Assembly (NCBI RefSeq): GCF_032229225.1
Contig: NZ_CP135076.1
Location: forward strand, 3,121,594 to 3,185,593
Origin: Stakelama saccharophila
GTDB lineage: Bacteria > Pseudomonadota > Alphaproteobacteria > Sphingomonadales > Sphingomonadaceae
Direction of reading: 5' to 3'
Length of the DNA stretch: 64,000 bases
Made by a program: the position numbers and the translations under genes
Shown: positions 1-9,051 of the stretch, piece by piece
Layout: each line of letters opens with the position of its first letter
Numbering within the stretch: position 1 is the first letter of the stretch
The notes under the pieces: model-generated
The model's input: only the letters and a program-made list of their open reading frames with translations
Told to the model about the DNA's origin: nothing
Database searches by the model: none

Positions 1-371
1 GCATCGAGCGTGGCGGGATCGATGTTGAGGCTGGCGCCGGGCTGCACCGTGTTGGCGACGATCAGGCCGATGATGAGCGCGAGGGTGGAGAAGAACAGGA
101 AATAGACGAACGCCTTCAACGCGACGCGCCCGACCTCGCCCAGGTTGCGGATGCCGGCGATGCCGGTGACCAGCGTGAGGAAGATCACCGGCGCGATGAT
201 CATCTTTACCAGCTTGATGAAGGCATCGCCCAGCGGCTTCAGCGACGCGCCCACATCCGGCCAGAAATGCCCGATCACCGCACCGCACGCGATCGCCACC
301 AACACCTGTACGTAAAGGTGGCGCCACCAGGGGGGCGTCTCGCGCCCGGCGTCGTCTGCCTGAACCAGCAT
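1..371 (-). CDS. dctA: C4-dicarboxylate:cation symporter DctA, N-terminal part (cut by window edge)
   Basis: The first 120 or so residues of an inner-membrane dicarboxylate/amino acid:cation symporter, which imports succinate, fumarate and malate with protons. The visible part shows a short polar N-terminus, a first membrane segment around [18 protein letters not shown], the family stretch [19 protein letters not shown] and a further hydrophobic segment. The rest lies left of the window. Two adjacent ATG codons (374 and 371) follow AGGAGAG; 371 has the better spacing. The gene is divergent from dctB-dctD, the usual arrangement for regulated DctA, so the call is specific rather than just a generic family call. 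Known family; substrate inferred from the neighbours. Confidence 0.88.
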   Translation of the reverse strand, partial: MLVQADDAGRETPPWWRHLYVQVLVAIACGAVIGHFWPDVGASLKPLGDAFIKLVKMIIAPVIFLTLVTGIAGIRNLGEVGRVALKAFVYFLFFSTLALIIGLIVANTVQPGASLNIDPATLD

Positions 372-510
372 CATCTCTCCTGCACCTGATCGTCACGCCA
401 CTCTGGCGGTGGATGCAGCAATGATAGCCGGACCAGTTCCCGGAAAATACGAAATCCGACTATTTCATAACCGATTGATATCAAGTCCGTTTCATCATTT
501 TCTATTTCAA

Positions 511-561
511 AAAGTGCGGACTATCGGACTTTACAGGTCGACGCAGTGCGATTTTCCGCAC
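511..561. promoter_or_regulatory. Two dyads in the dctA/dctB divergent region (candidate DctD upstream sites)
   Basis: AAAGTGCG at 511-518 faces CGGACTTT at 525-532 (7 of 8 paired, 6-nt spacer), and GTGCG at 546-550 faces CGCAC at 557-561 (perfect, 6-nt spacer). They lie 140-190 bp upstream of the dctA start, a plausible enhancer distance for a sigma-54 activator such as DctD. A looser dyad, GAAAT/ATTTC, sits at 451-466. I did not find a clean -24/-12 sigma-54 element before dctA. The second dyad overlaps the upstream GTG start option for dctB, which favours the internal ATG at 579. Confidence 0.4.
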
Positions 562-578
562 AGAGTGCCAATCAAGCG

Positions 579-2386
579 ATGACTTCTGCACACCGCCCCG
601 CCGTCGACCGATCGACCGTCCTGATCGCGCTGATCGTGGCGGCGCTGTGCGGTGCCGCGATATGGGCGTCCGGCCGGATCGCGACCGAGCGCGCGATCGG
701 GCGGATCGAGCGCAGCGCCAATGCCTCCGCGACCCTGCACGGCGCCCTCCTGCGCAGCGAGCTGCAGAAATACCGCCTCGTCCCGCTTGCCCTCGCCGGC
801 GACCCCGAGGCGGCATCGGTTCTCGGCACCCCCGCCCCCGCGACCATCCGCAATTTCGACAAGCGGCTCGAACGGCTGAACGACGCCATCCACGCATCCG
901 CCATCTATCTGATCGCTGAAGACGGTACGACGATCGCCGCGAGCAACTGGAACGAGGCCGACAGCTTCGTCGGCTCGAACTACAGCTTCCGCGACTATTT
1001 CCGCCGCGCGCTCGCGACGGGCGGGCACGAACAGTTCGCGCTGGGCACGGTCAGCCAACATCCGGGCCTCTACATCGCGCGGCGGATCCGCGCGGGAGGC
1101 CGATCCGGCGTCATCGTGCTGAAGGTCGAATTCGACGCGCTGGAGCAGGAATGGCGCCATTCGGGCGAACCCGCCTTCGTTGCCGAGGGGCGCGGAATCG
1201 TGCTCGTCACCAGCGAACCGACGTGGCGCTTCCGCTCGCTGGAGCCGTTGCCACGGGCCGAGCGGCGGTCGATCCGGCGCAATCTCGATTTCGGGTCGGC
1301 ATCGCTGACGCCGCTCCCGATCCGCCGGGACCGTATCGCCGATCACCAGATCATTCGAATCGCCGACGACGATGCACCGTCCCCCCATTATGTCGAGGCG
1401 ACCAAACCGACGGCAAAGCCCGGCTGGACCCTGCACGTCCTGACCCCGATCGACGAGGCGATCAGCGGCGCGGCGACGACGGCGCGGCTCGCGACCGCGA
1501 TGGTATGCGTTGTCATCGTCGGCCTTGCCCTGTTCGTGTCGCGGCGGCGGCGGGCGATCCGGCAGCGCGCGGCGGATGCCCAAGCGGCGCAGATCGCGCT
1601 GGAGCACAAGGTGGATGAACGCACGCGCGACGTGCGGCTGGCCAATGAACAGCTGAAGAGCGAAATGAACGACCGGCTGGCGAGCGAGATGCAGCTTCAG
1701 GAGACGCGCGACCAGCTTTTCCAGGCCAACAAGCTGGCATCGCTCGGCCAGATCACGGCCGGCGTCGCGCACGAAATAGCACAGCCCGTCGCCGCCATTC
1801 GCAGCTATGCCGACAATGGCCGCGCCTTCCTGTCGCGCGGCCGGGACGAAGACGCCTCGGTGAATTTCGAATCGATCGTTTCCATGACCGACCGAATCGG
1901 GTCGATCACCAGCGAGCTTCGCAACTTTTCCCGCAAGGCGCGGGGAACTGCGGCGACGATCTCGCTCGATGACGCGGTGATGGGCGCGCTGCTCCTGCTG
2001 CGCGACCGGATCGCTCGCCAGGGCGTTGACGTCGATTACACGCCCGGCGAACCGCTGCTGGTGGTGGCCGAGCGGGTGCGGCTGGAACAGGTATTGATGA
2101 ACCTGCTCGGCAACGCGCTCGACGCCTTGCGCGACACCCCTTCGCCGATGATCCGCATCACCGCCGGCACCAGGGCCGACCACATCGCCCTCGTCATCGC
2201 CAACAACGGCCCGCCGCTTGCCGACGAGGTGGCGGCCAACCTGTTCAAGCCGTTCACGTCGAGCAAGGAGGACGGCCTCGGCTTGGGCCTCGTCATTTCC
2301 CGCGACATCGTGCGCGAGCTTGGCGGCGACCTGACCTTGGCCGCCAGCGACACGAGCGTCGCCTTCGCGTTGAAGCTGAAACCGGC

Positions 2387-2390
<4 letters not shown>
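579..2390 (+). CDS. dctB: C4-dicarboxylate sensor histidine kinase DctB
   Basis: Membrane sensor kinase that detects external C4-dicarboxylates and phosphorylates DctD. 603 aa from ATG 579. Layout: transmembrane segment at about 13-34, a periplasmic Cache-like sensor region to about 300, a second transmembrane segment at about 302-322, a charged coiled-coil linker, then the HisKA box AGVAHEIAQPVAAIRSYA with phospho-acceptor His398, and the HATPase with N-box NLLGNALDALRD and G-box GLGLGLVISRDIV. The HEIAQP form (instead of HEINQP) still keeps the His. An in-frame GTG at 546 would add 11 residues but lies in a palindrome. The stop overlaps the dctD start (ATGA), so the two are translationally coupled. 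Confidence 0.9.
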
Positions 2391-3739
<1,349 letters not shown>

Positions 3740-3935
3740 ACGCGACGCAGTTTCCCGTTGGGCACCGCCGGCCATAGGACAAGGCATGGAGATCGGGTGT
3801 GGTGTCGGGTCGTTCGACCGGAGATCCCGACCTGCTCCTCCGTATGGAGTTGTATTGGCGATCGATTCGAGTTGGCGGGTGTCTCATCCTGTGCACCGGC
3901 GAGATTTAATCCATTCGCAACCGGCTCGTACGACG

Positions 3936-4283
3936 ATGTTCTTTATGTCGAACCGTCACTTCAGCGCGCGAGGGCGCAACAGGTCTGGCCGTCACTACCG
4001 CCAGCGCGGCGGTCGCGACGATTTCCTGACGACCGCGCTTACGCTGTGCGCATTCGTCGCCCTGATCACATGGACGATCGCGCCGAATATCATTTCCGCG
4101 TGGACGGTCGGCACGAACTCACCCGAGGCCGTCGCCGATATCGAAGGCTCGGTCTATTATCCGGATTGCGCCGCTGCGCGTGCCGCCGGTGCTGCCCCGA
4201 TGCATCGCGGCTCGCCCGGATACCGGGACCATCTCGATGGCGACAACGACGGCACGGCCTGCGAGCCCTATCACCGATGGTAG
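3936..4283 (+). CDS. Excalibur calcium-binding domain protein
   Basis: A small protein of about 115 aa. It has an Arg-rich N-terminus, one hydrophobic segment (FLTTALTLCAFVALITWTIA) that is a signal anchor or uncleaved signal, and a C-terminal Excalibur domain: YYPDCAAARAAG followed by the Asp-rich motif DGDNDGTACEPY, with two Cys likely to form a disulfide. The family is usually extracytoplasmic and binds calcium; the role here is unknown. Start uncertain: ATG 3936 or ATG 3945, neither with a strong ribosome site. An open frame continues further upstream but has no domain support. Convergent with the next gene, 4 nt away. Confidence 0.7.
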   Translation: MFFMSNRHFSARGRNRSGRHYRQRGGRDDFLTTALTLCAFVALITWTIAPNIISAWTVGTNSPEAVADIEGSVYYPDCAAARAAGAAPMHRGSPGYRDHLDGDNDGTACEPYHRW

Positions 4284-4287
4284 ATGC

Positions 4288-4500
4288 TCAGTCGGCAGGC
4301 GGGTTCGCATTCACCGCGATTGATGGGGCTACCTGCTCGGTGCGCGGTTTGGCGAGGGCCCGCACCGCCATCGCCGAATAGCGTACGCTCATCTCGTAAT
4401 GCGCCGCGCCCGCGGGCGTATGATCGCCGAAAATCGCGGTGATCGCTTCCTGCTCGGCACGCCGCAGAAGATAGGGCAGATCGTCATCGATTGTGGCCAC
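4288..4500 (-). CDS. Small conserved-looking protein of unknown function
   Basis: 70 aa, starting at GTG 4500 with AAGGAG 8 nt upstream, a strong site that supports expression. The sequence is acidic at the N-terminus (TIDDDLPYLLRRAEQE) and mostly helical, with a short region of low complexity at the end. No membrane segment, cysteine pair or known motif. I do not recognise a family. It stands between the convergent Excalibur gene and the MNT-HEPN gene, about 120 nt downstream of the latter, so it probably has its own promoter. Confidence 0.6.
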   Translation of the reverse strand: MATIDDDLPYLLRRAEQEAITAIFGDHTPAGAAHYEMSVRYSAMAVRALAKPRTEQVAPSIAVNANPPAD

Positions 4501-4620
4501 GGCCGGTCTCCTTGCGTCCCGGCCCCGAGATAGCGGCGCAACATTGCCGGAAGATGTCTGGCGCGGGGAACAAGCGCCGGACCGATGCAGAGGATCGACG
4601 ATCGGAAGCGACGGCCGTCC

Positions 4621-5544
4621 TCAGGCGGCGGCGCTGCGCTCCAGCTCGGCGATCCGTTCGCGGCAGATCGTCTCGACCACCTGTCCCAGCGCCTCGACCC
4701 GCGAGCCGAGCCAGGCAAGCTCCTCCTCGCTGATCCGGTAATGCTTGGAGTAACGCGCCTTCACATAGGCTTCCTTCAGCTTCTCGAAGCGAGAGCGATC
4801 CGCCTTGATCGCGCGCGGCCAGACCTCGATCAGCCGGGGATCGATGCGTTCGGCCTGGGTACGCAGGAAACCGAGATTGTGAACGTGCGGCGTGTAGAAG
4901 CAGGCGACGAGTAGTACGCAGTGGAAAAAGCTCTCAGCGGCTTGATGAAATTCAAATGCGGCGTGCTTTGGTAGTTCCTGTTCAATTGCGTAGCGGGCCA
5001 GCTTGATGCGCCCTTTCGCAGCCGGCAACCACTCCTCGAAATATTCCCGCGCCATGGCGAGCGCCTGATCGGGCGTCTTGGGCTGCGGCTCGGGCAGATC
5101 GGTATCGGCGCTCTGGTAGAGCGCGATGCCGTCGGCGGCGATGTCGATGAAGAAATAACGCCCCTCGGACAGGCCTGCACTCACCTCCGCCAGCGTATGG
5201 ACGATGAAGTTGACCGGGGTCTTCAGCGTCTTCGTGATCGCCAGCTCGCGGTTCAAGCGGTCCTCGGCGCTCGCCCAGAACTCGACGCGGTCGGTCAGCT
5301 TCCGGTGATTGACGATCACCAGCAGGTCGAAGTCGGACTGGTAGCCTTTGGCGGTGTGCGGTTCGTCGACCCAGCCGCCGCGCGCATAGCTGCCGTAGAG
5401 AATCACCTTCAGGATGCGCGCCTGCTTCTTCCAGTCCGACGTCGCGATCGCGGTCGCGTCGCCGAACTCCTCGAAGAGGATCTGGACGACACGTTCCAGC
5501 TCGCGCTGTTTGGCCGGGGGCAGATGATCGAGGCTGGTCTTCAC
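4621..5544 (-). CDS. Fused nucleotidyltransferase (MNT)-HEPN domain protein
   Basis: 307 aa. The N-terminal half is a minimal nucleotidyltransferase: GSYARGGW is the family GSxxRG loop and SDFDLLVIV supplies metal-binding aspartates. The C-terminal half is an alpha-helical HEPN domain with the tail AYVKARYSKHYRISEEEL, an Arg/His-containing stretch near where HEPN nucleases keep their R-x4-6-H motif, here with only three residues between Arg and His. Separate MNT and HEPN genes form type VII-like toxin-antitoxin pairs in which MNT modifies and silences the HEPN RNase; here both are one chain. Function is inferred: either a self-controlled RNase or a housekeeping nucleotidyltransferase. Starts at ATG 5544. 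Confidence 0.8.
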   Translation of the reverse strand: MKTSLDHLPPAKQRELERVVQILFEEFGDATAIATSDWKKQARILKVILYGSYARGGWVDEPHTAKGYQSDFDLLVIVNHRKLTDRVEFWASAEDRLNRELAITKTLKTPVNFIVHTLAEVSAGLSEGRYFFIDIAADGIALYQSADTDLPEPQPKTPDQALAMAREYFEEWLPAAKGRIKLARYAIEQELPKHAAFEFHQAAESFFHCVLLVACFYTPHVHNLGFLRTQAERIDPRLIEVWPRAIKADRSRFEKLKEAYVKARYSKHYRISEEELAWLGSRVEALGQVVETICRERIAELERSAAA

Positions 5545-5580
5545 GAGAGCGATCCTAACGCGACGATGGCGATAAGCACA

Positions 5581-5606
5581 GCCTCGCGGGGCGAACCCCG
5601 CGAGGC
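5581..5606 (-). terminator. Strong hairpin between the ardC/sigma-like pair and the MNT-HEPN gene
   Basis: A perfect 11-bp stem (GCCTCGCGGGG paired with CCCCGCGAGGC) around a CGAA loop, 8 nt past the stop of the sigma-like gene. No T-run follows on the minus strand. On the plus strand it is followed by GAAATTTTC. It could be a terminator or an RNA-stabilising hairpin. Confidence 0.5.
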
Positions 5607-5613
5607 GAAATTT

Positions 5614-5907
5614 TCAAAACCACCGCCGCCACCAAGGCAGCGGCGTGCCGTCCATATGCCGGCTGATGGCGTAGAGCGCCCAGGCCATGCGGCGTTGGAC
5701 CTGCGCCGCGCTCAAGCCGGTACGCCGGGCGATTTCGGCATAGGACATCGCGTCCAGCCGGTGGGCGAGAAATATCTCGCGGTCGATCCGGCGCAGCGAG
5801 CGCAGCGCCGCGTCCAGTCTCGCGACGGCTTGCGGATCGGGCTCACCCTCGATCCGCTCCGGTAGCGGCGCGACCGAGCGCGCGAGAGCATCCGACGCGC
5901 GGCTCAT
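5614..5907 (-). CDS. Sigma-70 region 4-like DNA-binding protein
   Basis: 97 aa. The middle matches sigma region 4: LRSLRRIDREIFLAHRLDAM, then the helix-turn-helix MSYAEIARRTGLSAAQVQRR. It has no region 2, so it cannot act as a normal sigma factor by itself. It ends in a Trp-rich tail (PLPWWRRWF). Its start overlaps the ardC stop (ATGA), so it is translated with that gene. Proteins of this shape occur on integrative elements and plasmids of alphaproteobacteria; I infer a role in regulating element genes. Confidence 0.7.
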   Translation of the reverse strand: MSRASDALARSVAPLPERIEGEPDPQAVARLDAALRSLRRIDREIFLAHRLDAMSYAEIARRTGLSAAQVQRRMAWALYAISRHMDGTPLPWWRRWF

Positions 5908-6808
5908 GATCCCGCCTCCGGGTCGGGCACAAAGGCGAGCAGGTAATCCGCCGCCTTGCTAGCGGCACTCGCCGCGCGAACTATCGCCTTCTCGTTTTCG
6001 CGCAGCACGGCAAGCCACGCCCCGATATAATCGGCGTGCCGGACGGTGGGCTGTATCGAAAGCGACGCGCACGTGAACGCGCTCGCCATCTCCGCGATCA
6101 ATTCCTCGCGCGCATAGGCTTCGCAAGCGAAGGCGGCCGACTGGTCTCGGCCCAGCCGCGTCGGGTGTCCCGTCCAATGGCCAAGCTCGTGCAGCGCGGT
6201 CCGATACCAATTGATCTGTTCGCCATAGGCCTGACGCGGCGGCACCTGCACGAAATCCCGGTCGGGCGCGTAAAAGGCCTCGGGACCACCGATCCGGAAA
6301 TCCGCCCCGCTCGCATCGATCAGCGCCTGCACCTCCGGCAGCATCTCTACGGGTTCGGGAACCGCATCGGGCGCGGTCAGCGTGTCGGGCAGGCCCTCGC
6401 ACTGGTCGATATTGAAGACGGTGAAGCGCTTGAGGAACGCCACCTGCCGCGCGTCGCGGTCCTCGTCGCGAGCCTTCTCTTCCTCACCCCTCGGCGTGAA
6501 GCGGTCGGCGTAGCAAACGGTCGTGCCGCGCTCGCCCTTGCAGACATTGCCACCGGCCGCTTGTGCCTGCCGGTAGTCAGCCACGCTTGCGACCCATAGC
6601 CGCCCTCGATCACCGCCGCCCACAGGATCAAGACATTGATCCCGGAATAGCGCCTGCCGGTCACCGCGTTGCGCGGCATCCCGCACCCGCATGCGGATTT
6701 GTCCCAGGTGCAGATCCAGGGCACCCGCCCCGCCTCCAGCTCGGCGATCACCCGCGCGGTTACCTCGCTATAGAGGCTCGACCGCTTGCCATTCGTCCTG
6801 TCCGTCAT
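5904..6808 (-). pseudogene. ardC: ArdC-like antirestriction / ssDNA-binding protein with metallopeptidase domain, frameshifted
   Basis: Two frames together give one near full-length ArdC/TraC-primase-like protein. The N-terminal ssDNA-binding domain runs from ATG 6808 (LYSEVTARVIAELEAGRVPW, then MPRNAVTGRRYSGINVLILW). The other frame carries YRQAQAAGGNVCKGERG and the C-terminal zincin motif HELGHWTGH. The switch is at about 6575: TGG CTG AC, one base missing, then TAC CGG. A single-base deletion explains it. ArdC proteins protect incoming element DNA from restriction. The good GGAG before the start and intact domains suggest recent decay or a sequencing error. Confidence 0.75.
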
Positions 6809-7345
6809 CTCCCTTACTCCTCCTCACCAGCGCACCGGCGCCGGAATGGCGGGGTGGGCGGCAAGAGCGGACTGACGGTCCCGTGAAAGCGGCGGGCCGC
6901 ACCCGTAGGGGCGTAATGGAATGGAGCACCGGCGCAGCCGGTTGCGGCACGGTGCTGCGGGACCACAGGGGAGCGACGCCCACACCGCCATCCCGCGCGC
7001 CCGACGCGCGCACGCCAGCGCGGGAGCACCGCCTCCGCGCTGTCCGCAGGTCGGGCAAGGCCCGACTCGACACGTCAGCGGGCGTCACCCGAATGGGCTA
7101 AGACGCTTCAGCGGCTTGGTGGCGCCAAGCACCATAGGACGCGGTCGCGCTCGCCGCGAGACGCCCTGGCCCCTCCTGGACGTTGGCAAGCGATGGCGAG
7201 CGTCACGTAGCGACGCGCAGCGCCCCATTTGTTGTTGGAGCGTGTTTGTTCGCTAGATCCGACGCGGCCCTATTGCCATCCGTGCGTCATGTCTCGACGC
7301 TGCTTGTGGGAGAGCTTCGCAATCCATGAAATGCGAGATGACATC
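6809..7345. other. 537-bp gene-free, hairpin-rich leader between ardC and the AlpA-type regulator
   Basis: No convincing coding sequence; open frames here are short, Arg/Ala-rich and overlap one another. It holds at least four stems with perfect arms: GCACCG/CGGTGC (6926-6955, with inner CGCA/TGCG), TCCCGCGC/GCGCGGGA (6991-7025), GTCGGGC/GCCCGAC (7050-7066) and GCTTGG/CCAAGC (7114-7130). It could be a structured RNA leader of ardC (minus strand), an element origin of transfer or only GC-rich filler. Confidence 0.45.
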
Positions 7346-7561
7346 ATGACGACGACACAGATCACCAACCGCATCATCAGACTGGGTACCGTGCTCGACC
7401 GAACCGGCCTCAGCCGCTCGACCGTCTACCGCAAAATCCACGAGGGTACGTTTCCCAGACAGCTCAAGATCGGCACCCGCTGCGCGGGCTGGCGCGAGCA
7501 CGAGGTCGAGGACTGGCTCAGGAATCCGATGTGCTACAGCGTCGACGAACAGACAGGCTGA
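7346..7561 (+). CDS. AlpA-family DNA-binding regulator
   Basis: 71 aa, a single MerR-like winged helix of the AlpA/excisionase type: RLGTVLDRTGLSRSTVYRKI is the recognition helix region, followed by FPRQLKIGTRCAGWREHEVEDWL, the usual wing ending in EVEDWL. AlpA proteins control excision or integrase expression of prophages and integrative elements, so it fits with ardC and the integrase at 11-12 kb. ATG 7346 is preferred; an in-frame ATG at 7331 would add five residues. Convergent with the Fic gene, 13 nt apart. Confidence 0.85.
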   Translation: MTTTQITNRIIRLGTVLDRTGLSRSTVYRKIHEGTFPRQLKIGTRCAGWREHEVEDWLRNPMCYSVDEQTG

Positions 7562-7574
7562 GACGACCGCAACT

Positions 7575-8678
7575 TCACGGCCTCACCAGCGAATAGCTGG
7601 TGCTGCGCCCGCCGGCGGCGTCCTTTTGCAGGATTGAGCGCGCGACGAGATCGTTGATATCGCGCAGCGCGGTGTCCGTAGAGCATTTCGCGATCTTTGC
7701 CCATTTCGAGCTGGTGAGCTTGCCCTCGAATCCGTCGAGCAAACGTTCGATGATCTTTTGCTGACGCTCGTTCAGACCCTCGCGGCCATGGGCTTCCCAG
7801 AACCGCGCCTTGGCGAGAACGGCGGCAAGAACGCCATCGGCACCGTCGATCGCCCCTGCCAGGCAACCGATAAACCATTGCACCCAGGGCGTGATGTCGA
7901 GGTCGCCCTTCTGCGTGCGCTCCAGCATGTCGTAATAGGCCTTGCGCTCGGCGCGGATATGCGCGGACATGCTGTAGAAACGCTGCGGGGTCTTCTCTGC
8001 GCGCGCCAGCGTCAGATCGGCGATGGCGCGCGCGATGCGCCCGTTGCCGTCGTCGAACGGGTGGATCGTGACGAACCATAAATGGGCGATAGCCGCCTTG
8101 AGGACGGGATCGATATCGGGACCGTTTTCGAACCAGTCGAGAAAGCGGGCCATCTCGTCGTCGACGCGGTCTGCGGACGGCGCCTGGTAGTGAACACGCT
8201 CGCGACCGACCGGCCCGGACACGACCTGCATCGGCCCTGTCTCATCAGTGCGCCAGGCGCCGACGGCGATCTTGACCATGCCGCTGCGTCCGGTCGGAAA
8301 CAGCGCCGCATGCCATGCATGAAGTCGTTCGGCATCGAGCGGCGCGGTATAATTCTGGGTGGCGTCGAGCATCATTTCGACGACACCCTCGACATCGCGG
8401 TCCGCGGGAATCAGCCCGCCGATATCCATGCCGAGACGCCGCGCGATCGACGAGCGGACCTGATCCTTGTCGAGCTGTTCGCCCTCGATCTCGCTTGATT
8501 TGATCACATCCTCGGTAAGGGTCCTGAGCACGGCCTCCTCGCGCAGCGGGAAGCCGAGCGCTTCCATTCGACCGATGAGCCTGCCCTGTCGGTGACGCAC
8601 GTCCGCCAATGGGCGAACGAGCGCGTCACCCTGCCAGCGAAAGCCCGGCCAATCAGCGATGTCGTATATATAGGCCAT
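7575..8678 (-). CDS. Fic-family protein with N-terminal DUF4172 and C-terminal winged helix
   Basis: 367 aa from ATG 8678. The N-terminal DUF4172 domain (YDIADWPGFRWQGDAL) is followed by the inhibitory motif SSEIEGE, typical of class II Fic proteins where a Glu blocks the ATP site. The Fic core holds the full active motif HPFDDGNGR with catalytic His206. The last 80 residues look like a helix-turn-helix (ERLLDGFEGKLTSSKWAKIA, then DTALRDINDLVARSIL). Fic proteins transfer AMP to target hydroxyls; the DNA-binding tail suggests it is also a regulator. Upstream operator repeats suggest autoregulation. An in-frame GTG at 8723 is less likely because it lies inside an operator repeat. Confidence 0.88.
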   Translation of the reverse strand: MAYIYDIADWPGFRWQGDALVRPLADVRHRQGRLIGRMEALGFPLREEAVLRTLTEDVIKSSEIEGEQLDKDQVRSSIARRLGMDIGGLIPADRDVEGVVEMMLDATQNYTAPLDAERLHAWHAALFPTGRSGMVKIAVGAWRTDETGPMQVVSGPVGRERVHYQAPSADRVDDEMARFLDWFENGPDIDPVLKAAIAHLWFVTIHPFDDGNGRIARAIADLTLARAEKTPQRFYSMSAHIRAERKAYYDMLERTQKGDLDITPWVQWFIGCLAGAIDGADGVLAAVLAKARFWEAHGREGLNERQQKIIERLLDGFEGKLTSSKWAKIAKCSTDTALRDINDLVARSILQKDAAGGRSTSYSLVRP

Positions 8679-8793
8679 ATTCACCGCATAATTTGCGGCG
8701 ATTATAGGCCATATTCGCCGCACGGTCCAGACGTATTCGCCGCAGCCTGTGCGGAGATTGTTTCGCTATTCGCCGCACGCGTGGCGGAAACGA
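8678..8793. promoter_or_regulatory. Operator array over the fic promoter
   Basis: TATTCACCGCA or TATTCGCCGCA occurs four times (starts 8678, 8712, 8734, 8767). Two copies face an inverted partner at exactly 5 nt: TGCGGCGATTA at 8694-8704 and TGCGGAGATTG at 8750-8760. A weaker partner follows the fourth at 8783-8793. Starts are 34, 22 and 33 nt apart, near whole helical turns. The first copy overlaps the fic start codon. Confidence 0.7.
8701..8729 (-). promoter_or_regulatory. Candidate sigma-70 promoter of fic
   Basis: Read on the minus strand: TGGACC at 8729-8724 (4 of 6 to the -35 consensus), a 17-nt spacer, then a perfect TATAAT at 8706-8701. The start codon lies 22 nt further. One operator copy lies in the spacer and another overlaps the -10. 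Confidence 0.55.
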
Positions 8794-9051
8794 TAGCATT
8801 GGGCCGCCGGAAAAGACCGTTTGCTCGATCGCTTGCTGCCTTTCGCTCGCCTTAAACCAGACAGATGATGATGAACACCGTCGCTAAATCAGTGCGCTCG
8901 CCATGAGCAAGGACACCCGCTCCAGGCAAATCATTATCATGACGGCTACCTTCCCATTCGTGCGCCGAACCGAGCTCACCGGATCGATTGCGCACCGGCG
9001 GGTCCGTGCTATGGCTTTGATACAGCCTCCCTTTCCTCGGAGTTATCCTGA
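8794..9051. other. Gene-free stretch between fic and the S9 peptidase
   Basis: About 260 bp beyond the operator array without a supported gene. Only short open frames without motifs are present. A GGAG at about 9040 precedes the peptidase ATG. I see no repeat or terminator. Confidence 0.4.

Noticed and set aside
375..470. Sigma-54 promoter for dctA
   Set aside because: No GG-N10-GC element with good flanks; the best spacing match (GGAACTGGTCCGGC on the minus strand) keeps too few consensus bases.
6768..7088. 106-aa minus-strand frame upstream of ardC
   Set aside because: Overlaps the start of ardC, is Arg/Ala/Pro-rich and matches no family; the region is better explained as hairpin-rich non-coding DNA.
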